64,000 nucleotides of DNA from RGIG6178 sp045118975 (GCA_045118975.1 JBGVCT010000006.1:29659-93658); one strand, 5' to 3'. Numbered from the stretch's first letter, positions 1-8,575 are shown. The notes: a model not told the origin generated them from the sequence alone. Made by a program: numbers and translations.

Positions 1-54
1 TCTGGTTTAGTAAGAAGAACTAGCCACATCAATGTGGTAGTTGCAGAAAGATAG
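1..54 (+). CDS. rplV: Ribosomal protein L22 (uL22), C-terminal end only
   Basis: The reading frame from base 1 encodes a short tail with the motif RTSHINVVVAER followed by TAG at 52-54, which matches the C-terminus of L22. Its place directly before rpsC is the conserved S10-operon order. Only 17 codons are inside the window; the gene starts upstream. L22 binds 23S rRNA and lines the peptide exit tunnel. The rpsC ribosome binding site follows immediately. Confidence 0.85.
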   Translation, partial: SGLVRRTSHINVVVAER

Positions 55-68
55 GAGGAACGTTAAAG

Positions 69-743
69 ATGGGTCAAAAGGTTAGTCCAGTTGGATTACG
101 TATAGGTGTTAATAAAGACTGGGATTCAAAATGGTTTGCAAACAAACAAGACTACGCTACATATTTACACGAAGATATCAAAATTAGAGAATTGATCAGC
201 AATACTCCTAAATTCAAGGATGCTGTTGTATCTAAGGTTGAAATCGAAAAAACAAAAGATAGCGTAACAGTTAACGTTTCTGCTTTAAAACCTGCTGTAA
301 TTTTAGGTCAAGATGGTAATGATGTTAAAGCATTATCAAAGAAGATTGCAAAGATTGCACATGGTAAAAATGTAAAGATTAATGTTAAAGAAGTAAGTAA
401 TCCAGATTTAGATGCTACAGTTATCGCAAAATGGATTGCTGAGCAATTAGAAAACAGAGCTTCATTCAGAACAGTTCAAAAGAAAGCTATTCAAAGAGTA
501 ATGAAGGCTGGAGCTAAAGGTATCAAAACTAGCGTTTCAGGACGTCTAGGTGGTGCTGATATCGCAAGAAGCGAAGGTTATAGTGAGGGTGTTGTACCAC
601 TTCATACAATAAGAGCTGATATCGATTATGCTAATAGCGAAGCTGCTACTACATATGGTAAATTAGGTGTTAAAGTATGGATTTGTCGTGGAGAAATCCT
701 TCCTACAAAGAAATCAGCTAAGGCTGAAGAGAAAGGAGAGTAA
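69..743 (+). CDS. rpsC: 30S ribosomal protein S3 (uS3)
   Basis: A 224-residue protein of normal length for S3, starting MGQKVSPVGLRIGVNKDWDS as in other Firmicutes. An N-terminal KH domain (about residues 40-105) is followed by the C-terminal S3 domain with the GRLGGADIARSEGY motif (about 160-173). S3 sits at the mRNA entry of the small subunit and contributes to its helicase activity. The start is supported by AGGAGG about ten bases upstream. It lies between rplV and rplP in the S10 operon and ends in a lysine/glutamate-rich tail. Confidence 0.98.
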   Translation: MGQKVSPVGLRIGVNKDWDSKWFANKQDYATYLHEDIKIRELISNTPKFKDAVVSKVEIEKTKDSVTVNVSALKPAVILGQDGNDVKALSKKIAKIAHGKNVKINVKEVSNPDLDATVIAKWIAEQLENRASFRTVQKKAIQRVMKAGAKGIKTSVSGRLGGADIARSEGYSEGVVPLHTIRADIDYANSEAATTYGKLGVKVWICRGEILPTKKSAKAEEKGE

Positions 744-748
744 TCTAT

Positions 749-1165
749 ATGTTAATGCCAAAGAGAGTTAAATATAGAAGACCTCATAAAGTTTCTTATG
801 AAGGTAAAGCAAAAGGAAATTCTGAGTTATCATTTGGACAATATGGTTTACAAGCTGCTGAAGGTGCTTGGATAGATAACCACCAAATCGAGGCTGCTCG
901 TATTTGCTTAGCAAGATATACAAAAAGACAAGGAAAAATCTGGATCAGAGTATTCCCTCATTTATCAAAGAGTAAGAAGCCTTTACAAGTTCGTATGGGA
1001 TCTGGAAAAGGTGCTCCTGATAAGTGGGTAGCAGTTGTTAAGACTGGAACAATTTTATTCGAAATGGATGGAATTAATGAAGAATTAGCAAGAGAGGCAT
1101 TAAGATTAGCTTCTCACAAATTACCAATTAAATGTAAAATCGTAACAAGAAAGGCTGGTGAGTAA
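749..1165 (+). CDS. rplP: 50S ribosomal protein L16 (uL16)
   Basis: 138 residues beginning MLMPKRVKYRR, the usual bacterial start. The conserved RMGSGKGAPDKWVAVV block (about residues 81-96) and the C-terminal LASHKLPIK segment identify L16, which organises the A-site side of the peptidyl transferase region. AAAGGAGAG, inside the end of rpsC, is the ribosome binding site, so translation is probably coupled. The rpmC start follows the stop within three bases. Confidence 0.98.
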   Translation: MLMPKRVKYRRPHKVSYEGKAKGNSELSFGQYGLQAAEGAWIDNHQIEAARICLARYTKRQGKIWIRVFPHLSKSKKPLQVRMGSGKGAPDKWVAVVKTGTILFEMDGINEELAREALRLASHKLPIKCKIVTRKAGE

Positions 1166-1167
1166 TA

Positions 1168-1359
1168 ATGAACGTAAAGGAAATTAAGGAATTAGAAACA
1201 ACTGAAATTGAAAATAAAGTAAGAGAATTAAAGCAAGATTTATGTGCATTAAGATTCCAACATGCTACTGGACAATTAGAGAATCCTAATGAATTAAGAA
1301 ATATACGTAGAACTATTGCTCGTATGTTAACAGTTCTTGAAGAAAGAAAGGCACAATAG
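1168..1359 (+). CDS. rpmC: 50S ribosomal protein L29 (uL29)
   Basis: 63 residues of a short two-helix protein with the conserved motif ENPNELRNIRRTIARM. It fits L29 in length and in position between rplP and rpsQ. L29 lies near the exit tunnel and forms part of the docking site for trigger factor and SRP. The ATG nearly abuts the rplP stop, implying translational coupling. Confidence 0.96.
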   Translation: MNVKEIKELETTEIENKVRELKQDLCALRFQHATGQLENPNELRNIRRTIARMLTVLEERKAQ

Positions 1360-1377
1360 TAAGGAGGAAAAATAAAG

Positions 1378-1641
1378 ATGGAAAATACTAACAGAAGAAT
1401 TTTAACTGGTACTGTTGTGTCAGATAAAATGGATAAAACAATTGTTGTTTTAGTTGAAACTTATAAGAATCATTCTTTATATCACAAAAGAGTAAAGAGC
1501 TCTAAGAGATATAAGGCTCATGATGAAAATGGTGTTGCTTCAATGGGTGACACAGTAAAAATACAAGAAACTAGACCTTTATCAGCTACTAAATATTTCC
1601 GTTTAGTAGAAGTTGTTAAAAAGGCTAGTATTTCTGAGTAG
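1378..1641 (+). CDS. rpsQ: 30S ribosomal protein S17 (uS17)
   Basis: 87 residues with the OB-fold signature LTGTVVSDKMDKTIVVLVE at the N-terminus and the KIQETRPLSATKYFRLVEVV segment near the C-terminus. S17 is a primary 16S rRNA binding protein. AAGGAGG lies nine bases before the ATG. The gene has its conserved place between rpmC and rplN. Confidence 0.97.
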   Translation: MENTNRRILTGTVVSDKMDKTIVVLVETYKNHSLYHKRVKSSKRYKAHDENGVASMGDTVKIQETRPLSATKYFRLVEVVKKASISE

Positions 1642-1652
1642 GAGGTAACAAT

Positions 1653-2027
1653 ATGATACATAATGAAACAAATCTAGTTGTAGCTGATAACTCAGGTGCT
1701 CGTAGTGTAAGAGTATTCAGATTATTAGGTGGCTCTTTCAGAAAGCAAGCTAATATCGGTGATATCGTTATTTGTGCTGTTAAGGATGCAATTCCTAACG
1801 CTCCTGTTAAAAAGGGAGATGTAGTTAAGGGAATTATCGTTCGTACTAAATATGGCGTTAATAGACCTGACGGATCTCACATCAAATTTGATGACAACGC
1901 AGTTGTATTAATCAAAGATGATGGTATGCCTAGAGGAACACGTGTATTTGGCCCTGTAGCTAGAGAATTACGTGAGAAAGGACCTGGATGCATGAAGATC
2001 GTATCTCTTGCACCTGAGGTATTATAG
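1653..2027 (+). CDS. rplN: 50S ribosomal protein L14 (uL14)
   Basis: 124 residues, beginning with MIHNETNLVVADNSGAR and carrying the VRTKYGVNRPDGSHIKFDDN and RVFGPVARELRE motifs. It is two residues longer than the common 122-residue form. L14 contacts 16S rRNA helix 14 at an intersubunit bridge. GGAGG precedes the start by six bases; the gene begins the L14-L24-L5 block of the spc operon. Confidence 0.98.
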   Translation: MIHNETNLVVADNSGARSVRVFRLLGGSFRKQANIGDIVICAVKDAIPNAPVKKGDVVKGIIVRTKYGVNRPDGSHIKFDDNAVVLIKDDGMPRGTRVFGPVARELREKGPGCMKIVSLAPEVL

Positions 2028-2039
2028 GAGGAACATATA

Positions 2040-2348
2040 ATGAGAATTAAAAAAGGTGATAAAGTTGTTGTAATCGCAGGAAGCAACAAAGGTAAAGAAG
2101 GAACAGTAACTTCTGTATTAGCAAAAGAGAATAAGGTAATCGTTGGTGGTGTTAACATGGTTAAAAAACATACTAAGCCAAACCAAGCTCAACCTGAAGG
2201 TAAAATTGTTGAAAAAGAAGCTCCAATCCACGTATCAAATGTTGCACTTGTAGATCCAAAAACTAACAAGCCAACAAGAGTTGGATATAAAGTTGAAAAT
2301 GGTAAAAAAGTTAGAGTGGCTAAGAAGTCATCTACTGTAATTGCATAA
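2040..2348 (+). CDS. rplX: 50S ribosomal protein L24 (uL24)
   Basis: 102 residues with an N-terminal KOW motif (KKGDKVVVIAGSNKGKEGTV, residues about 4-23) and the downstream KKHTKPNQAQPEGKIVEKEA segment. L24 starts assembly of the large subunit. GGAGG precedes the ATG by six bases. It lies between rplN and rplE as in nearly all bacteria. Confidence 0.97.
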   Translation: MRIKKGDKVVVIAGSNKGKEGTVTSVLAKENKVIVGGVNMVKKHTKPNQAQPEGKIVEKEAPIHVSNVALVDPKTNKPTRVGYKVENGKKVRVAKKSSTVIA

Positions 2349-2360
2349 GGAGGTTAAAGT

Positions 2361-2912
2361 ATGGCTAATAATTCAACAAGATTAAAAAGTTTGTATAAAG
2401 AAACAGTAGTTCCTGCTTTAATCAAGGAGTATGGATATACTTCAGTTATGCAAACACCAAAAATTGAAAAAGTAGTTATCAACATTGGTGTTGGTGACGC
2501 AACAAAGAATTCTAAGTTATTAGAAGAATCAGTAAGAGAACTTACTGCAATCACTGGTCAAAAACCAGTTGTAACAAGAGCTAAAAAATCAATCGCTACT
2601 TTCAAATTAAGAGAAGGTGCTGAAATTGGTTGTAAAGTAACACTAAGAGGAGAAAGAATGTATGAATTCTTAGATAAGTTATTCAACATTACACTTCCTC
2701 GTGTAAGAGATTTCCGTGGTGTAAGCAAAACTGCTTTCGATGGAAAAGGTAACTACACATTAGGTGTTAAAGAACAAATCATATTCCCAGAAATTAACTA
2801 TGATGAAGTTAATGTTGTAAGAGGAATGGATGTAGTAATAGTAACAACGGCTAATACTAACAAGGAAGCTTATAGCTTACTTGAAGGTCTAGGTATGCCG
2901 TTTGAGAAGTAG
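2361..2912 (+). CDS. rplE: 50S ribosomal protein L5 (uL5)
   Basis: 183 residues, slightly longer than the usual 179-180. Conserved blocks include KIEKVVINIGVGDA, ITGQKPVVTRAKKSIATFK and RDFRGVSKTAFDGKGNYTLG. L5 binds 5S rRNA and the P-site tRNA elbow. GGAGG lies a few bases before the ATG. It is followed by the zinc-type S14 gene. Confidence 0.98.
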   Translation: MANNSTRLKSLYKETVVPALIKEYGYTSVMQTPKIEKVVINIGVGDATKNSKLLEESVRELTAITGQKPVVTRAKKSIATFKLREGAEIGCKVTLRGERMYEFLDKLFNITLPRVRDFRGVSKTAFDGKGNYTLGVKEQIIFPEINYDEVNVVRGMDVVIVTTANTNKEAYSLLEGLGMPFEK

Positions 2913-2926
2913 GAGGATAAGAAACG

Positions 2927-3112
2927 ATGGCTAAGAAATCTATGGTTGTTAAATACAACCGCCCTAAGAAATTTAAAGTTAGAGAATATACTAGATGCGA
3001 ACGTTGTGGACGTCCTCATGCTGTAATTCGTAAATTTAAACTTTGCCGTATTTGTCTAAGAGAATTAGCTTACAAAGGTGAAATTCCTGGACTAAAGAAG
3101 TCAAGTTGGTAA
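2927..3112 (+). CDS. rpsN: 30S ribosomal protein S14, zinc-binding (type Z)
   Basis: 61 residues with CERCGRPHAV and CRICLRELAY, giving two CxxC pairs that coordinate zinc, and the C-terminal GEIPGLKKSSW motif of type Z S14. This is the short, zinc-dependent form typical of Gram-positive spc operons. S14 is needed for late 30S assembly. GGAGG precedes the ATG. No zinc-independent S14 paralog is in the window. Confidence 0.98.
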   Translation: MAKKSMVVKYNRPKKFKVREYTRCERCGRPHAVIRKFKLCRICLRELAYKGEIPGLKKSSW

Positions 3113-3131
3113 GAAGGAGGAATAAGGTAAT

Positions 3132-3524
3132 ATGGTTATGACAGATCCAATAGCAGATATGCTTACAAGAATTCGTAATGCTAACCAAATGCGTAACGAA
3201 TTAGTAGAAATGCCTTCAAGCAAAATTAAAGTTGAAATCGCAAAGATTTTAAAAGAAGAAGGATATATCACAGATTATTCAGTAAGTAACGAAGATAAGA
3301 AAGTTTTAAGTATCACTTTAAAATATAGCGGAACTGAAAGAGTAATTTCTGGAATTAAACGTATATCTAAACCTGGTCTTAGAGTATATGCACAAGCTGC
3401 AGAATTACCTAAGGTATTCAATGGATTAGGAATTGCAATTATTTCTACTTCAAAAGGTTTAATGTGCGATAAAGAAGCAAGAAAATTAGGAGCAGGCGGA
3501 GAAGTGCTTGCTTATGTATGGTAG
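3132..3524 (+). CDS. rpsH: 30S ribosomal protein S8 (uS8)
   Basis: 130 residues starting MVMTDPIADMLTRIRNA, the same double-Met start as in Bacillus; an ATG two codons later is the only close alternative. The C-terminal STSKGLMCDKEARKLGAGGE block is the S8 signature. S8 binds 16S helix 21 and often represses spc translation. AGGAGG lies at about 3115-3120. Confidence 0.98.
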   Translation: MVMTDPIADMLTRIRNANQMRNELVEMPSSKIKVEIAKILKEEGYITDYSVSNEDKKVLSITLKYSGTERVISGIKRISKPGLRVYAQAAELPKVFNGLGIAIISTSKGLMCDKEARKLGAGGEVLAYVW

Positions 3525-3534
3525 GAGGTAACTT

Positions 3535-4077
3535 ATGTCACGTATAGGAAATAAAGTTATTAATCTACCTGAGGGAGTTAAAATTGATGTAAATGGTTCT
3601 ACAGTTACTGTAACAGGTAGCAAAGGAACTTTAACAAGAACTTTCTCAAACCTAATTACAATTAATGTAGAAGGTTCTACAGTTACTGTAACTAGAGCTA
3701 ATGATGAAAAGCACACAAAACAATTACATGGTACAACTAGAGCATTATTAAATGGTATGGTTGAAGGTGTAAGCCAAGGTTTTGTTAAGAATCTTGAAAT
3801 CAAAGGTATTGGTTACCGTGCTGCATTAAAGGGTAGTGACGTAGTATTAAACGTTGGTTATTCTCACCCTGTAACAATTTCAGCAGTTGAAGGTGTTAAA
3901 TTAGAAGTACCTTCTGCTACAGAAATCGTTGTAAGCGGAATAGATAAACAAAAAGTAGGTCAAATGGCTGCCGTTATCAGAAGTGTAAGAGAACCTGAAC
4001 CATATGGTGGAAAAGGTATCATGTACAAAGGCGAAAGAGTTCGTCGTAAGATTGGTAAAAAAGCTGGTAAGAAATAA
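3535..4077 (+). CDS. rplF: 50S ribosomal protein L6 (uL6)
   Basis: 180 residues, the standard length, with two tandem L6 domains. The N-terminal MSRIGNKVINLPEGV and C-terminal signature PEPYGGKGIMYKGERVRRK are both clear. L6 lies near the sarcin-ricin loop and GTPase centre. GGAGG is six bases before the ATG. It follows rpsH by ten bases and precedes rplR. Confidence 0.98.
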   Translation: MSRIGNKVINLPEGVKIDVNGSTVTVTGSKGTLTRTFSNLITINVEGSTVTVTRANDEKHTKQLHGTTRALLNGMVEGVSQGFVKNLEIKGIGYRAALKGSDVVLNVGYSHPVTISAVEGVKLEVPSATEIVVSGIDKQKVGQMAAVIRSVREPEPYGGKGIMYKGERVRRKIGKKAGKK

Positions 4078-4092
4078 GGAGGGTAAAAGTAT

Positions 4093-4449
4093 ATGATAAA
4101 TAAGAAATCTCGTAGTATAGCAAGAGCAAAACGTCATGCAAGAGTAAGAGCAAAAATTTCAGGAACTTCTACTTGTCCTCGTTTGAGTGTATTCCGTTCA
4201 AACGCTAATATTTCTGCTCAAATTATTGATGATACAAACGGAACAACATTAGTTAGTTCATCATCTACAAACTTAAAATTAGAAAACGGATCAAACATTG
4301 AAGCAGCTAGCAAAGTTGGTGCTGACATCGCAAAGAAAGCATTAGCAAGCAATATTACAACTGTAGTATTCGATAGAGGCGGATATGTATATCATGGTAG
4401 AGTTAAGGCTTTAGCAGAAGCTGCAAGAGCTGAAGGCTTAAAGTTTTAA
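4093..4449 (+). CDS. rplR: 50S ribosomal protein L18 (uL18)
   Basis: 118 residues with a basic N-terminus (RAKRHARVRAKISGT), RLSVFRSNANISAQIIDD in the middle and FDRGGYVYHGRVKALAEAAR at the end, all typical of L18. With L5 it carries 5S rRNA into the large subunit. AGGAGGG lies upstream of the ATG. Confidence 0.97.
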   Translation: MINKKSRSIARAKRHARVRAKISGTSTCPRLSVFRSNANISAQIIDDTNGTTLVSSSSTNLKLENGSNIEAASKVGADIAKKALASNITTVVFDRGGYVYHGRVKALAEAARAEGLKF

Positions 4450-4464
4450 AAGGAGGACTAAGTA

Positions 4465-5073
4465 ATGGCTGAAGAAACAAAAGTAGAAGAAGTTGTAGTT
4501 ACTGAAGAAAAGACAACTGAAAGAAAAGCAAAGTTCAACAAGAACGATAAAAAAGGAGCTAGAGGAAATAGAGCTCCTAGAAAAGAAAAAGATAACAGAT
4601 TTGAAGAAAGAGTAGTTTCTATTAACAAGGTATGTAAAACTGTTAAAGGTGGTAGAAAGTTAAGATTCTCAGCTTTAGTTGTTGTTGGTGACAAAAAAGG
4701 TTATGTAGGATTTGGAACAGGAAAAGCTGCTGAAGTACCTGATGCAATCAAAAAAGCATTAGAAGCTGCTAAGAAAAACTTATTCAAAGTACCTATGATT
4801 AAAGGAGATACAATTCCTCATGAAATCTATGGTGAATTTGGAAGTAGTAAAGTATTTTTAGGACCTGCTAACGAAGGTACTGGAATCATCGCTGGAGGAC
4901 CAGTTCGTGCTGTTCTAGAACTTGCAGGTGTTAGAAATATTCGTTCAAAAGTTTATGGTTCAAGAGCTCCAATTAATATAGTAAGAGCTACAATTAATGG
5001 TATTGAAAATATGAAGACAGTATCTAAGGTTGCTGCTTTACGTGGTAAAGAACCAAAAGAAATTTTAGCTTAA
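4465..5073 (+). CDS. rpsE: 30S ribosomal protein S5 (uS5) with charged N-terminal extension
   Basis: 202 residues, against about 166 in Bacillus. The first roughly 45 residues are a low-complexity Glu/Lys-rich extension; the S5 double-stranded RNA binding domain starts near FEERVVSINKVCKTVKGGRK, followed by the C-terminal S5 domain ending with TINGIENMKTVSKVAALRGK. S5 affects decoding accuracy and mRNA entry. GGAGG precedes the ATG. The gene is followed directly by rplO; the usual rpmD (L30) is absent between them. Confidence 0.97.
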   Translation: MAEETKVEEVVVTEEKTTERKAKFNKNDKKGARGNRAPRKEKDNRFEERVVSINKVCKTVKGGRKLRFSALVVVGDKKGYVGFGTGKAAEVPDAIKKALEAAKKNLFKVPMIKGDTIPHEIYGEFGSSKVFLGPANEGTGIIAGGPVRAVLELAGVRNIRSKVYGSRAPINIVRATINGIENMKTVSKVAALRGKEPKEILA

Positions 5074-5107
5074 ACTATAAAAATATAACAAGGAGGTGCA
5101 AACTAAA

Positions 5108-5545
5108 GTGAAATTAAATGAACTTAAAAGTGCAGAAGGATCAAGAAAAACTGAAAAAAGAGTAGGTAGAGGATATGGTTCAGGTCTAGGTAAAAACTGT
5201 GGAACTGGACACAAAGGACAAAGATCACGTTCAGGTGGTGGAGTTAGTATCGGTTTTGAAGGAGGACAAACTCCTATCTTCAGAAGAACTCCTAAGAGAG
5301 GATTTACTAACTATACATCTAAAGAATATGCAATCGTTAACGTTAGTGATTTAGAATCATTAAAAGCTGGTAAAGTTACATTAGAAACTTTAAAAGAAGC
5401 TGGCATTGTTAAAACTAACTTAACAGCATTAAAGGTTTTAGGTAATGGAACAGTAACTAAGAAATTTACAGTAGTTGCTAATAAGTTCTCTAAATCTGCT
5501 CAAAAGGCTATTGAAGACGCAGGTGGAAAAATAGAGGTGATCTAA
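5108..5545 (+). CDS. rplO: 50S ribosomal protein L15 (uL15)
   Basis: A GTG start at 5108 gives MKLNELKSAEGSRKTEKRVG, the usual L15 N-terminus; the upstream in-frame GTG at 5096 lies inside the AGGAGGTG ribosome binding site and cannot be the start. The product is about 145 residues, with the glycine-rich GYGSGLGKNCGTGHKGQRSR region that penetrates the rRNA core. It abuts secY by one base, as in most bacteria. Confidence 0.96.
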   Translation: MKLNELKSAEGSRKTEKRVGRGYGSGLGKNCGTGHKGQRSRSGGGVSIGFEGGQTPIFRRTPKRGFTNYTSKEYAIVNVSDLESLKAGKVTLETLKEAGIVKTNLTALKVLGNGTVTKKFTVVANKFSKSAQKAIEDAGGKIEVI

Positions 5546-5546
5546 G

Positions 5547-6872
5547 ATGCTTCGCAAACTTGTCTCTATCTTTAAAAATAAAGAATTAAGAGGACGCATT
5601 TTATTCACACTAGTAATTATATTAATCTATAGAATCGGTTGTACTATAGTTGTTCCTGGAGTAGACTCAAGTTCAATTACCTTCCAAGGTAATGACTTGT
5701 TTACTCTAATGAACGTTCTTGGTGGTGGAAGTTTATCTTCATTCTCATTATTTGCTCTTGGTATATCACCATATATCACAGCATCAATCATTGTTCAATT
5801 ATTATCAATGGGTATTTTAAGTAACCTAAAGGAATTAGGTGAGCAAGGTGAAAAAGGAAGAAAGAAAATTGACCAAGCTACAAGATATGTTGCAATAGCA
5901 CTTGCTGCTATTCAAGGATATGGAATTATCAAAACTATGGAAACTAGTTATGGATTATTACCATATCAACAAAAAGAATTTACAACTTGGAACTATATAT
6001 TTATAACAACAGCGCTAGTTGCGGGTTCAATGTTTGTTATGTGGTTGGCAGATAAGATCACTCAAAATGGTATTGGAAATGGAACTTCTATGATTATCTT
6101 TACAGGTATCGCAGCAAGCATTCCAACTCAATTCCAAACAGCGTTTAATACATTTGTTTCTTTCCAAGGAACAAGTGATGAAATATTTACAGGATTATGT
6201 AAAATGGCACTATACGTTCTTATGTATGTTGTAATGATTATATTTGTTGTAATGATAGAAAAGAGCGTAAGAAAAGTACCATTACAACATTCTCAAAATA
6301 CTGTAAAAATGGGTGGAGATGTAAATCATTTCCCAATTAAGCTTAACCCAGCAGGGGTTATGCCTGTTATCTTCGCTTCATCATTCATGATGGCGATAGT
6401 AACAATCTTAAATTTAATTAGTACCAGTATTACTAATGTTGAAACTCAACAAAATCTAACAAAAGCTGCAGAAGTATTTAACTACTCAGCAAAAGTTGGA
6501 GGAGTATATTGGGGATTAATTATATATGTGGTGTTAATCTTTGCATTCACTTTCTTCTGGACTAATTTACAAATGAATCCAAAAGATTTAAGTGAAGATT
6601 TATCAAAGAAAAACTCATATATTCCTGGTATTAGAATGACTAGTGAAACTGAAAGATATATTTCAGGAGTAATTAACAGAATTTCATTCTGTGGCGCTAT
6701 ATTGTTAATTCTTATAGCAATAGTACCAGTATTACTAACTATTGTATTCAATCTTAATTCTGCTCTTGCATTTGGTGGTACAAGTGTAATCATCCTAGTT
6801 GGTGTTGCAGTTGAAACTAATGACCAAATTGATGCTAAATTAGCTGGTAAAGAGCATAGCAAATATAGATAG
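5547..6872 (+). CDS. secY: Protein translocase channel SecY
   Basis: 441 residues of a polytopic membrane protein with about ten transmembrane helices. The N-terminal FKNKELRGRILFTL, the plug-region motif FALGISPYITASIIVQLL and the cytoplasmic loop ending QNTVKMGGDVNHFPIKLNPAGVMP region identify SecY. It forms the Sec channel with SecE and SecG; neither partner gene is in this window. The ATG at 5547 has GAGGTGA seven bases upstream, within the end of rplO, implying coupling. Confidence 0.97.
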   Translation: MLRKLVSIFKNKELRGRILFTLVIILIYRIGCTIVVPGVDSSSITFQGNDLFTLMNVLGGGSLSSFSLFALGISPYITASIIVQLLSMGILSNLKELGEQGEKGRKKIDQATRYVAIALAAIQGYGIIKTMETSYGLLPYQQKEFTTWNYIFITTALVAGSMFVMWLADKITQNGIGNGTSMIIFTGIAASIPTQFQTAFNTFVSFQGTSDEIFTGLCKMALYVLMYVVMIIFVVMIEKSVRKVPLQHSQNTVKMGGDVNHFPIKLNPAGVMPVIFASSFMMAIVTILNLISTSITNVETQQNLTKAAEVFNYSAKVGGVYWGLIIYVVLIFAFTFFWTNLQMNPKDLSEDLSKKNSYIPGIRMTSETERYISGVINRISFCGAILLILIAIVPVLLTIVFNLNSALAFGGTSVIILVGVAVETNDQIDAKLAGKEHSKYR

Positions 6873-6884
6873 GAGTAAATAACC

Positions 6885-7538
6885 ATGAATATAATGTTTC
6901 TAGGTGTTCCTTCATCTGGTAAAGGGACACAGGCAGAACTTGTTAGTAAAAAATATAAGGTTGCTCATCTTTCTATTGGTGAACTCCTTAGAAGAAAAAT
7001 CGATGATCCAAATGATCCCGAGGGTCAACACATTCGTGAAACTATAAATAAAGGGATGTTAGTAGAAAACGATTTAATTATGCGAGTAATTGAAACATTT
7101 ATAAGTAATTTGTCTAGTGATGAGGGGATCCTGTTTGATGGGTTTCCTCGATCAGTAGAGCAAGCAATTATGCTTGATGAATTATTTGAAAGATTATCTA
7201 AAAAAATGGATTGTGTAATTAATTTCGAACTAGATGATAGAGTGGTAATGGAAAGAATTAGTGGTAGAAGGAGTTGTCCACATTGTGGAAAAAGTTACCA
7301 TATAAAATTCAATCCGCCAAAAGTAGAAAACACTTGTGATGAATGCGGTTCTTCTTTATTTATAAGAGAAGACGATAATGAGGAAAGTGTTAAGGGTAGG
7401 TTGGTTACTTACTACACACATACACAACCTCTTATTGATTATTACGCTAAGCAAGGTAAATTGATAGGAATTGATGCTACTCAAAATATTGAAGACATAG
7501 CTAAAAAAATCGATGATATTTTGGGAGGTTTACAATGA
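6885..7538 (+). CDS. adk: Adenylate kinase, zinc-lid type
   Basis: 217 residues, as in Bacillus, with a P-loop reading GVPSSGKGTQ (residues about 7-16), where most bacterial enzymes have a second Gly-Pro-Gly type turn, and FDGFPRSVEQA near residue 86. The lid contains CPHC and CDEC (about 128-151), a four-cysteine zinc site typical of Gram-positive enzymes. It converts AMP plus ATP to two ADP. It ends in TGA and overlaps the map start by four bases (ATGA), showing that UGA is a stop codon here. Confidence 0.96.
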   Translation: MNIMFLGVPSSGKGTQAELVSKKYKVAHLSIGELLRRKIDDPNDPEGQHIRETINKGMLVENDLIMRVIETFISNLSSDEGILFDGFPRSVEQAIMLDELFERLSKKMDCVINFELDDRVVMERISGRRSCPHCGKSYHIKFNPPKVENTCDECGSSLFIREDDNEESVKGRLVTYYTHTQPLIDYYAKQGKLIGIDATQNIEDIAKKIDDILGGLQ

Positions 7539-8284
7539 TTATTAGAAAAAACGATGAAGAAATAGAATTGTTAAGACAGGCTGGTAAAATAGTTGCCTTA
7601 ACACATCAATATCTTAAACCATTCATTAAGCCAGGAATTTCTACAAAAGAACTAGATGAGTTGGCAGAAAAGTTTATCTTATCTCAAAATGCGACTTGTT
7701 CTTTTAAAGGATATCAGGGTTTTCCAGGTGCTATATGCGCATCAGTTAACGATGTCTTGGTGCATGGTATTCCAAGTAAAGATATTATCTTAAAAGATGG
7801 AGATATAATTTCTATCGATATAGGTGCATGTTACAAAGGGTATCACGGCGATAGTGCGTGGACATATGCTGTGGGTAATGTAAGTGATGAAGTTAAACAA
7901 CTTATGAAAGTAAGTGAAGAATCATTATATATTGGCCTAGAGCAAGTAAAACCAGGTAACAGAATTTCCGATATAGGACATGCAATCCAAACGCATGTTG
8001 AAAATTATGGATATGGAGTTCCTAGAGATTATACTGGTCATGGTGTAGGAAAGGATTTGCATGAAGATCCAATTATTCCTAACTATGGAATTCCTAATAG
8101 AGGACCTAAAATTGCAAAAGGAATGGTATTTGCAATAGAACCGATGGTTACATTAGGAGATCATTATACTAGAACATTATTTGATGATTGGACTGTAAAG
8201 ACAATAGATGGCAAGATAACTGCTCACTATGAACATACAGTTGTAGTTACAGATGATGGGTATGAAATTTTAACAAAAATTTAA
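7535..8284 (+). CDS. map: Type I methionine aminopeptidase
   Basis: 249 residues, the compact type Ia form without an N-terminal zinc finger. Motifs with the metal ligands are visible: DGDIISIDIGACYKGYHGD (two Asp), GHGVGKDLHEDP (His), FAIEPMV (Glu) and YEHTVVV (Glu). It removes the initiator methionine from new proteins. GGAGGT lies inside adk and the two genes overlap by four bases, so they are translationally coupled, the conserved secY-adk-map-infA order. Confidence 0.97.
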   Translation: MIIRKNDEEIELLRQAGKIVALTHQYLKPFIKPGISTKELDELAEKFILSQNATCSFKGYQGFPGAICASVNDVLVHGIPSKDIILKDGDIISIDIGACYKGYHGDSAWTYAVGNVSDEVKQLMKVSEESLYIGLEQVKPGNRISDIGHAIQTHVENYGYGVPRDYTGHGVGKDLHEDPIIPNYGIPNRGPKIAKGMVFAIEPMVTLGDHYTRTLFDDWTVKTIDGKITAHYEHTVVVTDDGYEILTKI

Positions 8285-8303
8285 CAGGAGGTTAAAATTA
8301 TAG

Positions 8304-8543
8304 ATGGCAAAAGAAGATGTTATTGAGGTAGAAGCAGTTGTTGTTGAAACATTACCAAACGCAAACTTCAAAGTAAAATTAGAAAACGGGATGGTGATTC
8401 TAGCCCATGTTTCTGGTAAAATTCGTAATAACTCTATCCGAATCTTACTAGGTGACAGAGTCACAGTAGAAATTTCCCCATATGATTTAACACGTGGGCG
8501 CATTAAATATCGTTTCCCAACTAACTATAAACCAGCTAACTAA
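8304..8543 (+). CDS. infA: Translation initiation factor IF-1
   Basis: 79 residues, a single S1-like OB fold: MAKEDVIEVEAVVVETLPNA, then GKIRNNSIRILLGDRVTVE and DLTRGRIKYRF. It is about seven residues longer than Bacillus IF-1, with a short C-terminal addition. IF-1 blocks the A site during initiation. It is preceded by AGGAGG and followed by an internal promoter and rpmJ. Confidence 0.97.
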   Translation: MAKEDVIEVEAVVVETLPNANFKVKLENGMVILAHVSGKIRNNSIRILLGDRVTVEISPYDLTRGRIKYRFPTNYKPAN

Positions 8544-8546
8544 TGC

Positions 8547-8575
8547 TTGAGAGTTTTGGGAAAATATTGTAAAAT
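8547..8575 (+). promoter_or_regulatory. Internal sigma-A type promoter of the alpha operon
   Basis: TTGAGA (8547-8552), 17-base spacer, TAAAAT (8570-8575), in the only sizeable gap between infA and rpmJ. It would add transcription of rpmJ, rpsM, rpsK, rpoA and rplQ to read-through from upstream. Confidence 0.6.

Noticed and set aside
1877..2158. Open frames on the opposite strand of ribosomal and other genes
   Set aside because: They lack ribosome binding sites and protein-like composition and lie fully within recognised genes.
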